DNA of 64,000 nt from Henckelia pumila (taxonomy: Eukaryota; Streptophyta; Magnoliopsida; Lamiales; Gesneriaceae). Made by a program: the position numbers and the translations under genes. This document shows positions 1-10,336 of this stretch, in pieces (within the stretch, counting starts at the first letter, position 1; each line of letters begins with the position of its first letter). The notes under the pieces are model-generated. The model was given only the letters and a program-made list of their open reading frames with translations, was not told the origin of the DNA and made no database searches. Where the stretch lies: assembly GCF_033568475.1 (NCBI RefSeq), contig NC_133123.1, positions 4,216,001-4,280,000 on the forward strand, read 5' to 3'.

Positions 1-2588
1 TGAGAAAAACCTTGTGCAACAAGTATAGCTTTATATCTGACTATTTCATTTTTCTCATTTCGCTTTCGAATAAAAACCCATTTGTATCCAACAGGTTTTA
101 CACCTTCAGGTGTGAGGACTATAGGTCCAAAAACATTGCGTTTATTCAACGAATCCAATTCAACCTGGATGACATCTTTCCATTTGACCCAATCATGACG
201 AGTTTTACATTCACCAAAAGATTTTGGTTCATGATTCTCATTTTCATTTACGATGTCACAAGCCATATTATAAGAAAATATCTCATCAATATCTTCTATG
301 TCTTTTCGGTTTCATATTTTTCCAGTATTAATATAATTGATAGAGATTTCACGATTCTCGTCAGTTTGTGGTTCTGAAAGAATATTTCATCATCAGGTGA
401 TTCTTCTGGAACACCATTTTTTATTTTATGATTGTCGTGTTTCTCTATGTCTTTTCTTTTCCGAGGATTTTTATCCTTGGAACCGACTGGTCTTCCATGC
501 TTCAAGCGTTTTATGACATCATGAGTGTCTTCAATTTGTTTCTTTGAAATTTCAATTCGAGCAGGGGCATTTACAGCATGTATATATGATTTTGTTACCC
601 CTTTTGTGTCTGCAAATGCATCTGGCATTTGATTTGCAATTCTTTGCATGTGCACAATTTGCTGTACATCTTTCTCACATTGTTTGGTCCTTGGATCCAA
701 ATGTAACAATGATGGTACATACCATGTGATTTCTTTTTCGATGTGTTTCTTTTCTCCCCCTAACACTGGGAAGATTTCTTCATTAAAATGACAATCAGCA
801 AAGCGTGCTGTAAACACATCGCATGTCTGAGGCTCAAGATATCGAATGATTGATGAACTATCATAACCGATATAAATACCGATTTTTCTTTGTAGACCCA
901 TTTTTGATCGTTGAGGTGGTGCAATAGGCACATACACCATACATCAAAAAATTCTCAGATGAGAGATATTTGGTTCTTTACCAAATGCAAGTTGCAATGA
1001 GGAGAATTTATGATATGCACTTGGTCTGATGCGAATTAATGCCGCAGCATGTAAAATTGCATGTCCCCATATAGAAATAGGGAGTTTTGTTTTCATAATC
1101 ATTGGTCTAGCAATCAGTTGTAGACGTTTAATCAATGATTCAGCTAATCCATTTTGCGTATGAACATGAGCTACAGAATGTTCAACAGTGATTCCCATTG
1201 ACATACAATAATCATTGAAAGTCTGGGATGTAAATTCTCCAGTATTATCAAGTCTTATTTTCTTGATTGTATAATCGGGAAATTGATTTCGCAATTTTAT
1301 TATTTGAGCCATCAATCTTGCAAGTGCCACATTCCGAGTTGACAATAAGCATACATGTGACCATCTGCTAGAGGCATCGATCAATACCATAGAGTATCGA
1401 AATGGTCCACATGATGGATGAATTGGACCACAAATATCACCCTGAATACGTTCAAGAAATATGGGTGATTCAGTTTGGATTTTAGCTGGCGATGGTCTTA
1501 TAATAAGTTTTCCAAGAGAACATGCTTTACATTGAAACTTATTATTCTGAAAGATCTTCTGGTCTTTCAATGGATGACCATGCGTATTTTCAATAATTCT
1601 TCGCATCATTATTGAACCAGGATGTCCCAATCGATCATGTCAATTTGTTAATATTGAAGAACTATTAACCACCATATTTGATTCGATTGGCCTTATATGT
1701 GTATAATGCAATCCAGTAGGGAGCATTGATAATTTTTCAACCACATATTTTTTTCCTGATTTATATGTGGTAAGACACATATATTTCTGATTTCCATCAG
1801 TTATCGTCTCAGTATCATACCCATGAGAGTATATGTCATTAAAACTCAACAAATTTCTTTTCGATTGTGGTGAATATAAAGCATCATTTATCAGAAATTT
1901 TGTACCATTAGGTAACAAAAAATGTGCTTTTCCACAACCTTCAATCAAGTCTACAGGACCTGATATGGTATTCACCATTATTTTTGTTGGTTTTATTTCC
2001 AAGAAATATCTTTCATCTCGCAGAATAGTGTGTGTTGTACCACTATCTGGTATGCAAATTTCCATGATATTATTTCCATGTTTGCTCATAGCATTTTCCA
2101 TATCAAACTTCACAAAAAATGCAATAAAGAAAATATAAGTACAATACAAATGCAAAAATGTAAAATGCTTTATAATACAATAATGCATGAAAAATATAAA
2201 TTTGTTACAATCTAGTCCCACCGATCTTTTAATCAATGTCTTCGAAATCATTCATAAAATCTGCAGCATTGAAACTAGTTGAACCAATTAAGTGGTCACT
2301 ATTTTCAACAAAATTGGTCTCTTTTCCTTTTCCCTTTTTTGATTCTTTATAGAGCTTACATAGGTGCTCAGGGGTTCGACAAATATGTGACCAATGTCCT
2401 GGAGTGCCACATCTATAACAAACACTCTCAGTTCTTTTTTAGTGATTTTAATTTTCACTCGTATTTTCATGCTTCCTTTTTGGTGGATGGTTCGTGACGT
2501 TCTTTTGAGATGAGTTATTGAAATAACTATCACGATTATTTTCATATCTACGGCCGCGACCACGACCGCGATAATTTTTACGTCCACG
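1..2588 (-). mobile_element. Older Ty1/Copia element, 3' portion (truncated by window edge)
   Basis: Minus-strand fragments of a Copia polyprotein. Read from right to left they give a gag zinc-knuckle region (about 2290-2590), a protease region with a DSGTTHT motif (about 1640-2140), an integrase region (about 944-1630, with NGLAES), the post-integrase stretch with a GIYIGYD motif (about 296-940), and the start of reverse transcriptase running off the window. The element is a fossil: the reading frame is interrupted in several places, and a second Copia element is inserted into it at 2589. The other half lies at 12201-13996 and its far LTR must be left of position 1. The domain order Gag-PR-IN-RT places it in Ty1/Copia; the lineage is not assigned. 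Confidence 0.9.
2584..2588. repeat. Target-site duplication CCACG, left copy
   Basis: The five bases CCACG directly left of the left LTR are repeated directly right of the right LTR at 12201-12205. A 5-bp duplication is what Copia integrases produce. It fixes the element ends at 2589 and 12200 and shows that the two LTRs arrived in one insertion. Confidence 0.95.
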
Positions 2589-4453
2589 TGTTGGAAAACT
2601 GGCGAGTTCCCAGACCAATTACGATTGATACCCGGTGCAGCGGAAGTTTAAAAATTTTCTCATGGAACGATTCCATGGTGTGGGTATCAACCATACAACG
2701 ATTGAATTACGTGTGTGTAAAATTTAAATAACAATTAAATAAATTTTACCTCAAATCTCGCAACGAGATTAATGGACATCAACAGAACAATTCTGCTCTT
2801 GTTGTCTCTCCCTGGAACCGATGAACGCCTTCAATCAGGTCCACGAACAGAGGTTTAATCCCTCTGATAGATTGCACTAGAAAATCTATCAGAAGTTTTC
2901 TGCGAAGAGAATACACGAATTTGATTCGTTATTCCTTACTGCGATTCAAAATCACAGACCGGAATTTTCTCGGGCAGAGCAAAGGGAGGGGACGGCCGAT
3001 CGGTTTTGAGAGGGTCTAGGGTTTTCGAAATTTGCTCTCAAAATTTATGACCTGTTGTGTGTAATTTCTGTACTGAAATAACTTATTTATAATGCAGGCC
3101 ACTAACACCTTAGGGCCCATTAGTCATAAGCTGGGGCCCGACAAGCAAAGCCCGCTCGTTCAGAAATTAATATAAAATTCATCGTGACTCCGATTGATGA
3201 AACGATTTCACCAATGTGCACAGAAACCATTTCTGCACGTTTTAAAGTCAAAATAAATTTTCCTGAATCCGAATTCAGTGGTTTCCAAAAATGTCCATCC
3301 CTATGTCATTTTAGGAAATCCTACTCCCTTACTCTTATTTAAGAAGTCCAACTCCTTAGTTCATTAAATTTAACTCTTTAAATTTAACTATCTCAACGGG
3401 GATTAAAACTCCATTACACTGTGTGACCCTCAATGGTTCAGGGATACAGCTAGCCGTGGGCTCACAACTCCTTGTGACTCGGAACAACACTTTCCGACTT
3501 GCCCAACGAATCATGGTAAAGCGCCTAGCAACATCGCCCCATGATTCCCTAGGTATCACTGATAGTGCCTACAAGAACCAGTAGATTTTGGTTAGCGTAC
3601 AGTACGGTCCCTTCATCCATATATCCCGATCGAATCAACAACCATTGGTATATCGAGAGTCGCTCAAGATTCGATAACTATGCAATGCATCTTGAAGATC
3701 AAATTAGTGACATCGCATGTGCTACTAAGAAACCATTTCTTAAATCACATCAAGTACTCTGGCCAGAGATTTGTCACACTAATATCTCCTCAGATCGCAT
3801 AGGATATCCACACTCGCAAGTATGTGGTGAATCCTTGACAACAATGCATTGACTCCTATATGTGTCGTAACTGTACCCAATCTCGACACCTGATGACCCC
3901 CTCAGAGTCGGTAAACGAGTCAAAGCACAGTACTAGCATATAGAGTCTCCATGATGTTTCAAGTCGTAAGGACTAATGGTGTACAACCAAAACCGCGGAC
4001 TTTATCCACTCGATAAGTGATAACCACTTGGAAAGTCCGGATAGGGTAGTTCGACTATTCATCCTATGAATATCCATTTGCATGCTTCGAACATCTCCAT
4101 GTTCCCTACCAATGAAACGTGGTACTCCGCATCGCAAATGCTAGTCTCAAACTCGAGCGATCCTTATCCTTATTATCGGACGGCTCAATCGACTAGGAAC
4201 GGTTTTAGAATATACAGTGACTATAAGATGTATTTCATGATAGACATCTCCATGTTCTACCACATCTTACATACACTATAGTATATTCAAGGTCTTTATC
4301 AAAACAACAATAGTATATCACAATATAACAATATGAAGTAATGTAAAGTCATTGCCATAAAAGTGTAAATAATATTAAACAAAAGATTGTTTATACAAAG
4401 AGTCAACAAAGCCCATAGCCACACAGTTGGCTCACTGGGCACCCACTCTTACA
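2589..4453 (-). repeat. 3' LTR of young Copia element
   Basis: A 1865-bp repeat matching 10337-12200 with a constant offset of 7747 from position 2592 on. It begins TGTTGGAAAACT and ends CTTACA on the plus strand. A TATAAATA box on the minus strand at 3084-3091 is a plausible LTR promoter. Short open frames inside the LTR recur at the same offset in the other copy and are not genes. Confidence 0.95.
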
Positions 4454-4464
4454 ATCTCCCACTT
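4454..4464 (-). promoter_or_regulatory. Polypurine tract of young Copia element
   Basis: On the minus strand this reads AAGTGGGAGAT and abuts the 3' LTR, the standard place for plus-strand DNA priming in LTR elements. AAGTGGGAG-type tracts are common in plant Copia elements. Confidence 0.85.
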
Positions 4465-4467
4465 GCC

Positions 4468-7400
4468 CTATAGCCAACTAGTCATACTACGTAGACCCAT
4501 TGCTTCGCGATGTTTGTCAAACAATGGTCCTGGCAAAGGCTTAGTAAGTGGATCAGCGATATTGTCTGCAGAGGCCACTCGTTCGACACTGATGTCTCCT
4601 CTTTCCACAATCTCCCGGATTATGTGGTATTTCCTCAGTACGTGTTTGGATCTTTGATGAGACCTTGGTTCCTTTGCTTGAGCAACGGCACCCGTGTTGT
4701 CGCAGTACACCGGGACTGGACCAACATATTCAGGAATGACGCCCAACTCTTGGACGAAATTCCTCATCCAAACGGCCTCTTTAGCAGCAGCTGATGCTGC
4801 AATGTATTCAGCCTCAGTGGTGGAATCCGCTGTGGTGTCCTGCTTGGAACTCTTCCAAGAGACAGCACCGCCATTGAGCATGAACACAAATCCAGAGGTT
4901 GACTTCGAGTCATCCACATCACTTTGGAAGCTAGAGTCGGTATAGCCTTCCAGTTTGAGTTCTCGTCCTCCATAAACCATGAATATATTCTTAGTCCTTC
5001 GCAAGTACTTAAGAATGTCCTTCACGGCTTTCCAATGCATCTGACCAGGATTAGACTGATATCTGCTCGTGACACTCAGAGCAAATGCTACATCCGGTCT
5101 GGTAGATATCATCCCATACATGATACTACCTATAGCTGACGCATATGGTACATGTGTCATATTCTCTATCTCTGCATCAGTCTTGGGACACATAGACTTG
5201 GATAGAGAAACTCCATGACACATGGGTAGATGTCCTCTCTTGGACCCATCCATTGAAAACCGTTTCAATATGGTATCGATGTAGGTTGATTGAGTGAGTC
5301 CTATCATTCTCTTAGATCTATCCCTATAGATCTGTATCCCAAGAATGTAGGATGCCTCACCCAAATCCTTCATCGAAAATCTACCTGATAACCATATCTT
5401 TGTTGACTGCAACATCCCTACATCATTCCCAATGAGTAGGATGTCATCAACATAAAGTACTAAGAATGTCACCGCATCCTTAACTACTTTCTTGTACACG
5501 CAAGGTTCCTCCGGGTTCTTGATGAAACCAAAGTCTTTAATTGTTTCATCAAATTTCTGGTTCCAACTTCTTGATGCTTGTTTTAGACCATAAATTGATC
5601 TTTGAAGCTTGCATACCTTATGCTCGCTTCCCATGGATGTGTACCCCTCAGGCTGCTTCATATAGATTTCTTCCTTAATGTCTCCATTAAGAAAAGCAGT
5701 CTTCACATCCATTTGCCATATCTCATAGTCATACCATGCAGCTATGGCAATAAGGATTCTTATGGACTTGAACATTGCAACTGGTGAAAAGGTTTCGTCA
5801 TAGTCAACTCCTTGCCTTTGAGTATAACCTTTAGCCACCAATCGCGCCTTGTAGGTCAATACCTTACCATCAGGCCCAAGCTTTCTTTTGTAGATCCATT
5901 TACACCCTATTGGAACAATTCCATCGGGAGGATCCACTAAAGTCCAGACTTGGTTAGTATGCATCGAATCCAATTCTGATTGCATAGCTTCAAGCCATAA
6001 ATTCGAATCCGCATCAGAAATTGCTTCCTTGAAGCTTCTTGGATCACATCCAATGTCGGGTTCATCTTGACCCTCTTCAAGAAGAAGACCATATCGAACT
6101 GGAGGTCTAGAAGTCCTCTCGGATCTTCTAGGTGCAGGCGTGTCCAGCAATGGTTCCTGAGGTGTGGGATCGTTATTTTGTATTTCGGGTTCTTCTCGAA
6201 CTTCTTCGAGTTCCATCATCTCGCCTTTCTTATCCAATAAGAACTCCTTCTCCAAGAAGGTGGCATTCCGTGAAACAAACACCTTTGTTTCAGCAGGATA
6301 ATAGAAATAATATCCGATTGAATTCTTCGGATACCCCACAAAATAACACAAGCTGGATCGACTATCCAACTTATCTCCCACTGTCCGCTTCACGTAAGCA
6401 GGACATCCCCAAATCCTCAAGTATGAATACTTAGGAGCTTTGCCATTCCATAACTCGTATGGTGTTTTGTCCACTGCTTTAGTGTGGACGTTATTCAACA
6501 ACAATACCGCCGTTTCAAGCGCATAGCCCCAAAACGAAGGTGGAAGTTCAGTGAAGCTCATCATAGATCGAACCATGTCCAACAAAGTTCGATTACGACG
6601 CTCCGATACACCATTAAGCTGTGGTGTCATAGGAGGAGTCCACTGAGAGAGAATCCCATTCTCTTTCAGATAGTCCAAAAACTCGGTACTCAAGTATTCT
6701 CCACCTCGATCCGATCCAAGTGCTTTAATACTTTTACCTAGCTTGTTTTCTACTTCAGCCTTGAATTCTTTGAACTTTTCAAATGCTTCAGACTTATATT
6801 TCATTAAATATAAATACCCATACCTAGAATAATCATCAGTAAAGGTAATGAAGTAGGTGTGGCCATGTTGAGTCCCTACTCTAAATGGACCACAAACATC
6901 TGTATGGATCAAATCCAACAGATTTTGACTACGCTCAGGCTTCCCCTTAAAAGGAGATTTAGTCATTTTCCCTTTTAGGCAGGATTCACAAGTAGGTAGA
7001 GAGTTAATATCAGACATATCAAACATGCCCTCTCCCACTAGCTTGTTCATCCTCCTTGAGGAAATATGACCTAGTCTAGCGTGCCAAAGGTTTGCCGGGT
7101 TTTGACTATCGATTTTCCTTTTGTTTGTTGTTGCCGGTTTGTCAATACAATTCACTGGAACGTCTTTTAGTTTTAAATTATATAGATCGTTTTCAAGTTG
7201 TCCATTTCCAATTAAACATTCATTCTTGTAAATACTGCAAATCCCATTCACAAAATTACAAGAATAACCATCTCTATCAAGCATAGAAATAGAAATAATG
7301 TTTTTAATTAAATCTGGCACAAATAAAACATCTCTCAACAATAATTTAAAACCATTCTGCAAAATCAAACAAACATCTCCAATGGCCGTAGCTTCAACTC

Positions 7401-8382
7401 TGGAACCATTCCCGAGCCTCAGCTGGGTCTCACCCATTCTAAGCCTGCGACTTCTTGTCATCACCTGCAAATCATTGCAAATGTGAGATCCACATCCGGT
7501 ATCCAATACCCAAGAAGTTGTATTAAGTGACATGTTTATTTCGATATAGAACATACCCTTTGCAGTTCCCAACTGCTCAAGATACTCCTTGCAGTTGCGC
7601 TTCCAATGACCCGGCTTCTTGCAGTAATGGCAAACATCCTTGGATTTTCCATCGTTTGAAGCCTTTGTCTTTTGCTTCTTCTCAGGTTCCACTTTCTTGG
7701 GTGGGGCAGAACGTTTCTTGCCCTTCATACTTGGCCCCTTCTTAGCAGAAGATGAGGAGCCCACCAAGAAAGCTGGCTTATCCTTCTTAAGTGTGGATTC
7801 ATATGTAACGAGCATATTGACCATCTCTTCAAGGGTGGCCTCTATCTTGTTCATATTAAAATTTATCACGAATCCATCAAATGAAGAAGGAAGAGATAGA
7901 AGCAGCAAGTCCACATTGAGTTCATGCTCCAACACCAAATCAAGGGTCGCTAACTTCTGTATGAGCCAAATCACTCGTACCCCATGATCACGGACCGAAG
8001 TCCCTTCACGCATGCGGCATGTCATCAACTCCTTAACAGTAGAGAACCTTTCAGCCCTCGACTGAGCCCCAAAAAGTTCCTTGAGTTGCGTGTGAATGTC
8101 AGCAGCATTCACCGTGTCCTCAAATCGCCTCTGGAGTTCATCAGACATCGAGGCTTGCATATAGCATTTGGTCTTGATGTCATGGTCACACCATGCATCA
8201 AGTTTGGCCAATTCCTCCGGACTTATGTCAGCTGGTGCTTCCTTCGGAGGTGCTTTCTCTAACACGTAGAGCATTTTCTCCGAAGTTAAGACAATCTTCA
8301 ACTTCCGGAACCATTCCGTATAGTTGGCGCCAGTCAGCTTGTTTTGTTCGAGGATCGAGAATAAAGGATTTCGCGAATTCAT
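4468..8382 (-). CDS. Copia Gag-Pol polyprotein (gag, protease, integrase, RT, RNase H)
   Basis: One uninterrupted frame of 1304 codons from the ATG at 8380-8382. Domains in order: gag (about residues 1-210), a CCHC zinc knuckle with CHYCKKPGHWKRNC near residue 255, protease with VLDTGCGSH near 295, integrase with its zinc-binding HARLGH region and a core holding DDYSRYG and NGVSERRN (about 430-680), reverse transcriptase with the YVDDILL active-site motif (roughly 790-1040), and RNase H with YTDSSFQ and STTEAEY (roughly 1130-1270). All typical Copia motifs are present, so the element looks able to encode its own proteins. It belongs to the mobile element and is not a host gene. Confidence 0.95.
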   Translation of the reverse strand: MNSRNPLFSILEQNKLTGANYTEWFRKLKIVLTSEKMLYVLEKAPPKEAPADISPEELAKLDAWCDHDIKTKCYMQASMSDELQRRFEDTVNAADIHTQLKELFGAQSRAERFSTVKELMTCRMREGTSVRDHGVRVIWLIQKLATLDLVLEHELNVDLLLLSLPSSFDGFVINFNMNKIEATLEEMVNMLVTYESTLKKDKPAFLVGSSSSAKKGPSMKGKKRSAPPKKVEPEKKQKTKASNDGKSKDVCHYCKKPGHWKRNCKEYLEQLGTAKGMFYIEINMSLNTTSWVLDTGCGSHICNDLQVMTRSRRLRMGETQLRLGNGSRVEATAIGDVCLILQNGFKLLLRDVLFVPDLIKNIISISMLDRDGYSCNFVNGICSIYKNECLIGNGQLENDLYNLKLKDVPVNCIDKPATTNKRKIDSQNPANLWHARLGHISSRRMNKLVGEGMFDMSDINSLPTCESCLKGKMTKSPFKGKPERSQNLLDLIHTDVCGPFRVGTQHGHTYFITFTDDYSRYGYLYLMKYKSEAFEKFKEFKAEVENKLGKSIKALGSDRGGEYLSTEFLDYLKENGILSQWTPPMTPQLNGVSERRNRTLLDMVRSMMSFTELPPSFWGYALETAVLLLNNVHTKAVDKTPYELWNGKAPKYSYLRIWGCPAYVKRTVGDKLDSRSSLCYFVGYPKNSIGYYFYYPAETKVFVSRNATFLEKEFLLDKKGEMMELEEVREEPEIQNNDPTPQEPLLDTPAPRRSERTSRPPVRYGLLLEEGQDEPDIGCDPRSFKEAISDADSNLWLEAMQSELDSMHTNQVWTLVDPPDGIVPIGCKWIYKRKLGPDGKVLTYKARLVAKGYTQRQGVDYDETFSPVAMFKSIRILIAIAAWYDYEIWQMDVKTAFLNGDIKEEIYMKQPEGYTSMGSEHKVCKLQRSIYGLKQASRSWNQKFDETIKDFGFIKNPEEPCVYKKVVKDAVTFLVLYVDDILLIGNDVGMLQSTKIWLSGRFSMKDLGEASYILGIQIYRDRSKRMIGLTQSTYIDTILKRFSMDGSKRGHLPMCHGVSLSKSMCPKTDAEIENMTHVPYASAIGSIMYGMISTRPDVAFALSVTSRYQSNPGQMHWKAVKDILKYLRRTKNIFMVYGGRELKLEGYTDSSFQSDVDDSKSTSGFVFMLNGGAVSWKSSKQDTTADSTTEAEYIAASAAAKEAVWMRNFVQELGVIPEYVGPVPVYCDNTGAVAQAKEPRSHQRSKHVLRKYHIIREIVERGDISVERVASADNIADPLTKPLPGPLFDKHREAMGLRSMTSWL

Positions 8383-8572
8383 TGTATGAAATACTGAAAA
8401 GGAAAAACAGACATATATCAATGATTGTTTAACAATTTACTAAGACATAAAATAGGCGAATTTAATTTTATGAATCTCACTCCCACTATTTTAACGATTT
8501 CACCACCCTCTAGTGAAAACGGGAAACTTTTTCCTTAGTGAGAACATGGAGTCCAATTGACAAACTTATGGT

Positions 8573-8854
8573 CCCGAATAATATCAGCCAACCATAATTC
8601 TCAAAAGGTAGAGCCCAATTGCTTCCAAAGCAATCCCCATGTATTTACCTCATGTCCAATAAGGGCCCAATAATATGACGCCGTTTAAAGTGACATGTCA
8701 AGATGACCCATCAATATTAAGTTGTGATGGACGGTCGCCATGTGGATCCCCCAATAATATGAGCCGATCCCATGGGAGTTCCACCCAACTTACAACATTT
8801 GTCGATCCAATGTACAGCTTTCCGACGGACGGGCCCCCCCAATAATATGAGCCG
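8573..8854. repeat. Four dispersed copies of a CCAATAATATGAGCC-like motif in the leader
   Basis: Related motifs occur near 8573-8590, 8665-8683, 8749-8767 and 8834-8854. The shared core is AATAATAT, preceded by a C-run and followed by GAGCC or a close variant. Spacing is about 70-95 bp. In element sense the motif reads GGCTCATATTATTGGG. Confidence 0.7.
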
Positions 8855-9906
8855 GACCGTATCCGCGGGTAGCATCACATACATTGACCGTTGATGGAAG
8901 GTAGGAACATTTAAACAATATTTAAATTTCCTTTATTTATCTTGATATAAATTTTAAATCATATTTAAAATGAGGGATTTTATTTATTAAAATATTTGTC
9001 TCATCATATTTAATTTATTGCATGCATTGCCGGATTCACGCAATTTATGTCTAAACATGCATACAATCATAATATCACATATTATATAGGATGATCGATT
9101 CCATTTCTAATTGACCCGTGGTTGCCAATCACGGGTCTTAGTCCAATCCTAGGTAATATGCAGTATGCAAATGCAATCCTATTACATATGCTTCCAATTT
9201 ACATTTCTTCAGTCTTCATTGTCTGCTGGGCCCACCATCTTCAAATCTTGATCTCCCACTAAATCTAATGTATTTACAATAAATAACAATGACAAGTAGG
9301 GGATACATTTTTAGGGGGTGGGAACGGGCTATAAACCAAGCCCACTTTTATTACATATGACATTCATATCGGGCCATAAACCAGGCCCATTAATAAAACC
9401 AACAACAATAAAGACAAAATGTAAATTCCTAACATACACCTACAAAATTGGTCATGGCAATCGATCATCCTTATCCAATAACATTTAATTCAAAATTAAT
9501 TTATTGGATAACATGCTGTGGCAATTCAAATTTAAACAAGATAAAATCATATTTTATATATAAAATCACATTTCACATATAAAATCATATTTTATCTCCA
9601 TATCAAATAAAATCATATTTTATCTATAAAATCCAATTTTACAAATAAAATCATATTTTATCTAATATATCATAAGATCATATCTTATCATCAATTGTAC
9701 TAAAATAATTGATTTCAAAATTCAATTTACGGATAAAATATTAAAATTTTCCAAAAATTCAAATTTATCCAAAATCAATTTTAAAATTTACGGACTCGAA
9801 CAATTCGATCCGAAATCTCGTGAACCAATCAAAAACAATTTTTGACCGGACCAAAAATAAAATTTTAAATATTAAAATTAATAAAAATATTAAAAAATTA
9901 ATTTTT

Positions 9907-10220
9907 CCCGCGGGCCACCCGGGACACTCCCGGGTTGGCCCGCACCCGGGGCGCGGGCCGGGGCAGCCCGGCTGCCCCCTTAGGGCAGCGCCTGGCGCTG
10001 CGCTGGGCGGCGCCGAGCGCCGCCCCTGGGCAGCGCCGAGCGCTGCCCTGCGCAGCGCCCAGCGCTGCGCTGGGCAGCGCACAGCGCTGCCCTGGGCGGC
10101 GCCGTGCGCCGCCCTGGGCGGCGACGGTCGCCGCCTTGGGCGGCGCCGTGCGCCGCCCGGGGCAGCAACAATTGCTGCCCCACCGGGCAGCGATCCAATC
10201 GCTGCCCGGGTTTTGCCCCG
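9907..10220. repeat. GC-rich block of nested palindromes in the Copia leader
   Basis: About 310 bp of very high GC content sit inside an otherwise AT-rich leader. The block is built from short inverted units of the type GGGCAGCGC...GCGCTGCCC and GGGCGGCGC...GCGCCGCCC, repeated with variation, so the RNA could fold into a row of strong hairpins. It lies a little over 100 bp downstream of the primer binding site in element sense. The sequence is seen directly; any role in packaging, translation or dimerisation is inference. Confidence 0.85.
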
Positions 10221-10322
10221 AAAAAAAAAAAATTTTTATTTAAAATATTTATTTTGTTTCAAAAACCGAGACTCAAAAATTTTGTACAATTGATTAATTC
10301 AATCGATTGATCTGAGCAACCT

Positions 10323-10335
10323 GGCTCTGATACCA
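10323..10335 (-). promoter_or_regulatory. Primer binding site (initiator Met tRNA type)
   Basis: On the minus strand this reads TGGTATCAGAGCC, one base past the 5' LTR. It is the common plant Copia primer binding site complementary to the 3' end of initiator methionine tRNA. It independently confirms the element orientation. Confidence 0.95.
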
Positions 10336-10336
10336 C

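Larger units (their letters stand above)
8383..10322 (-). other. Untranslated leader of young Copia element
   Basis: About 1.9 kb between the primer binding site and the gag start. It holds three unusual parts: four copies of a short motif at 8573-8854, an AT-rich patch of near-repeats of ATAAAATCATATTTTAT at about 9540-9690, and a GC-rich palindromic block at 9907-10220. Open frames crossing the GC-rich block on both strands are low-complexity Ala/Arg/Pro/Gly translations and are probably not genes. Long leaders of about 2 kb are known for Angela/BARE-type Copia elements. Confidence 0.75.

Noticed and set aside
3356-4281. Three short open frames repeated at 11103-12028
   Set aside because: They lie in the two LTRs of the young Copia element and recur at exactly the LTR offset; repeat sequence explains them.
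4427-8432. Many plus-strand frames opposite the Copia polyprotein
   Set aside because: Antisense shadows of a long real coding frame, with no domain features.
9765-10310. Several overlapping frames on both strands rich in Ala, Arg, Pro and Gly
   Set aside because: They are forced by the GC-rich palindromic block; both strands read open because stop codons are AT-rich.
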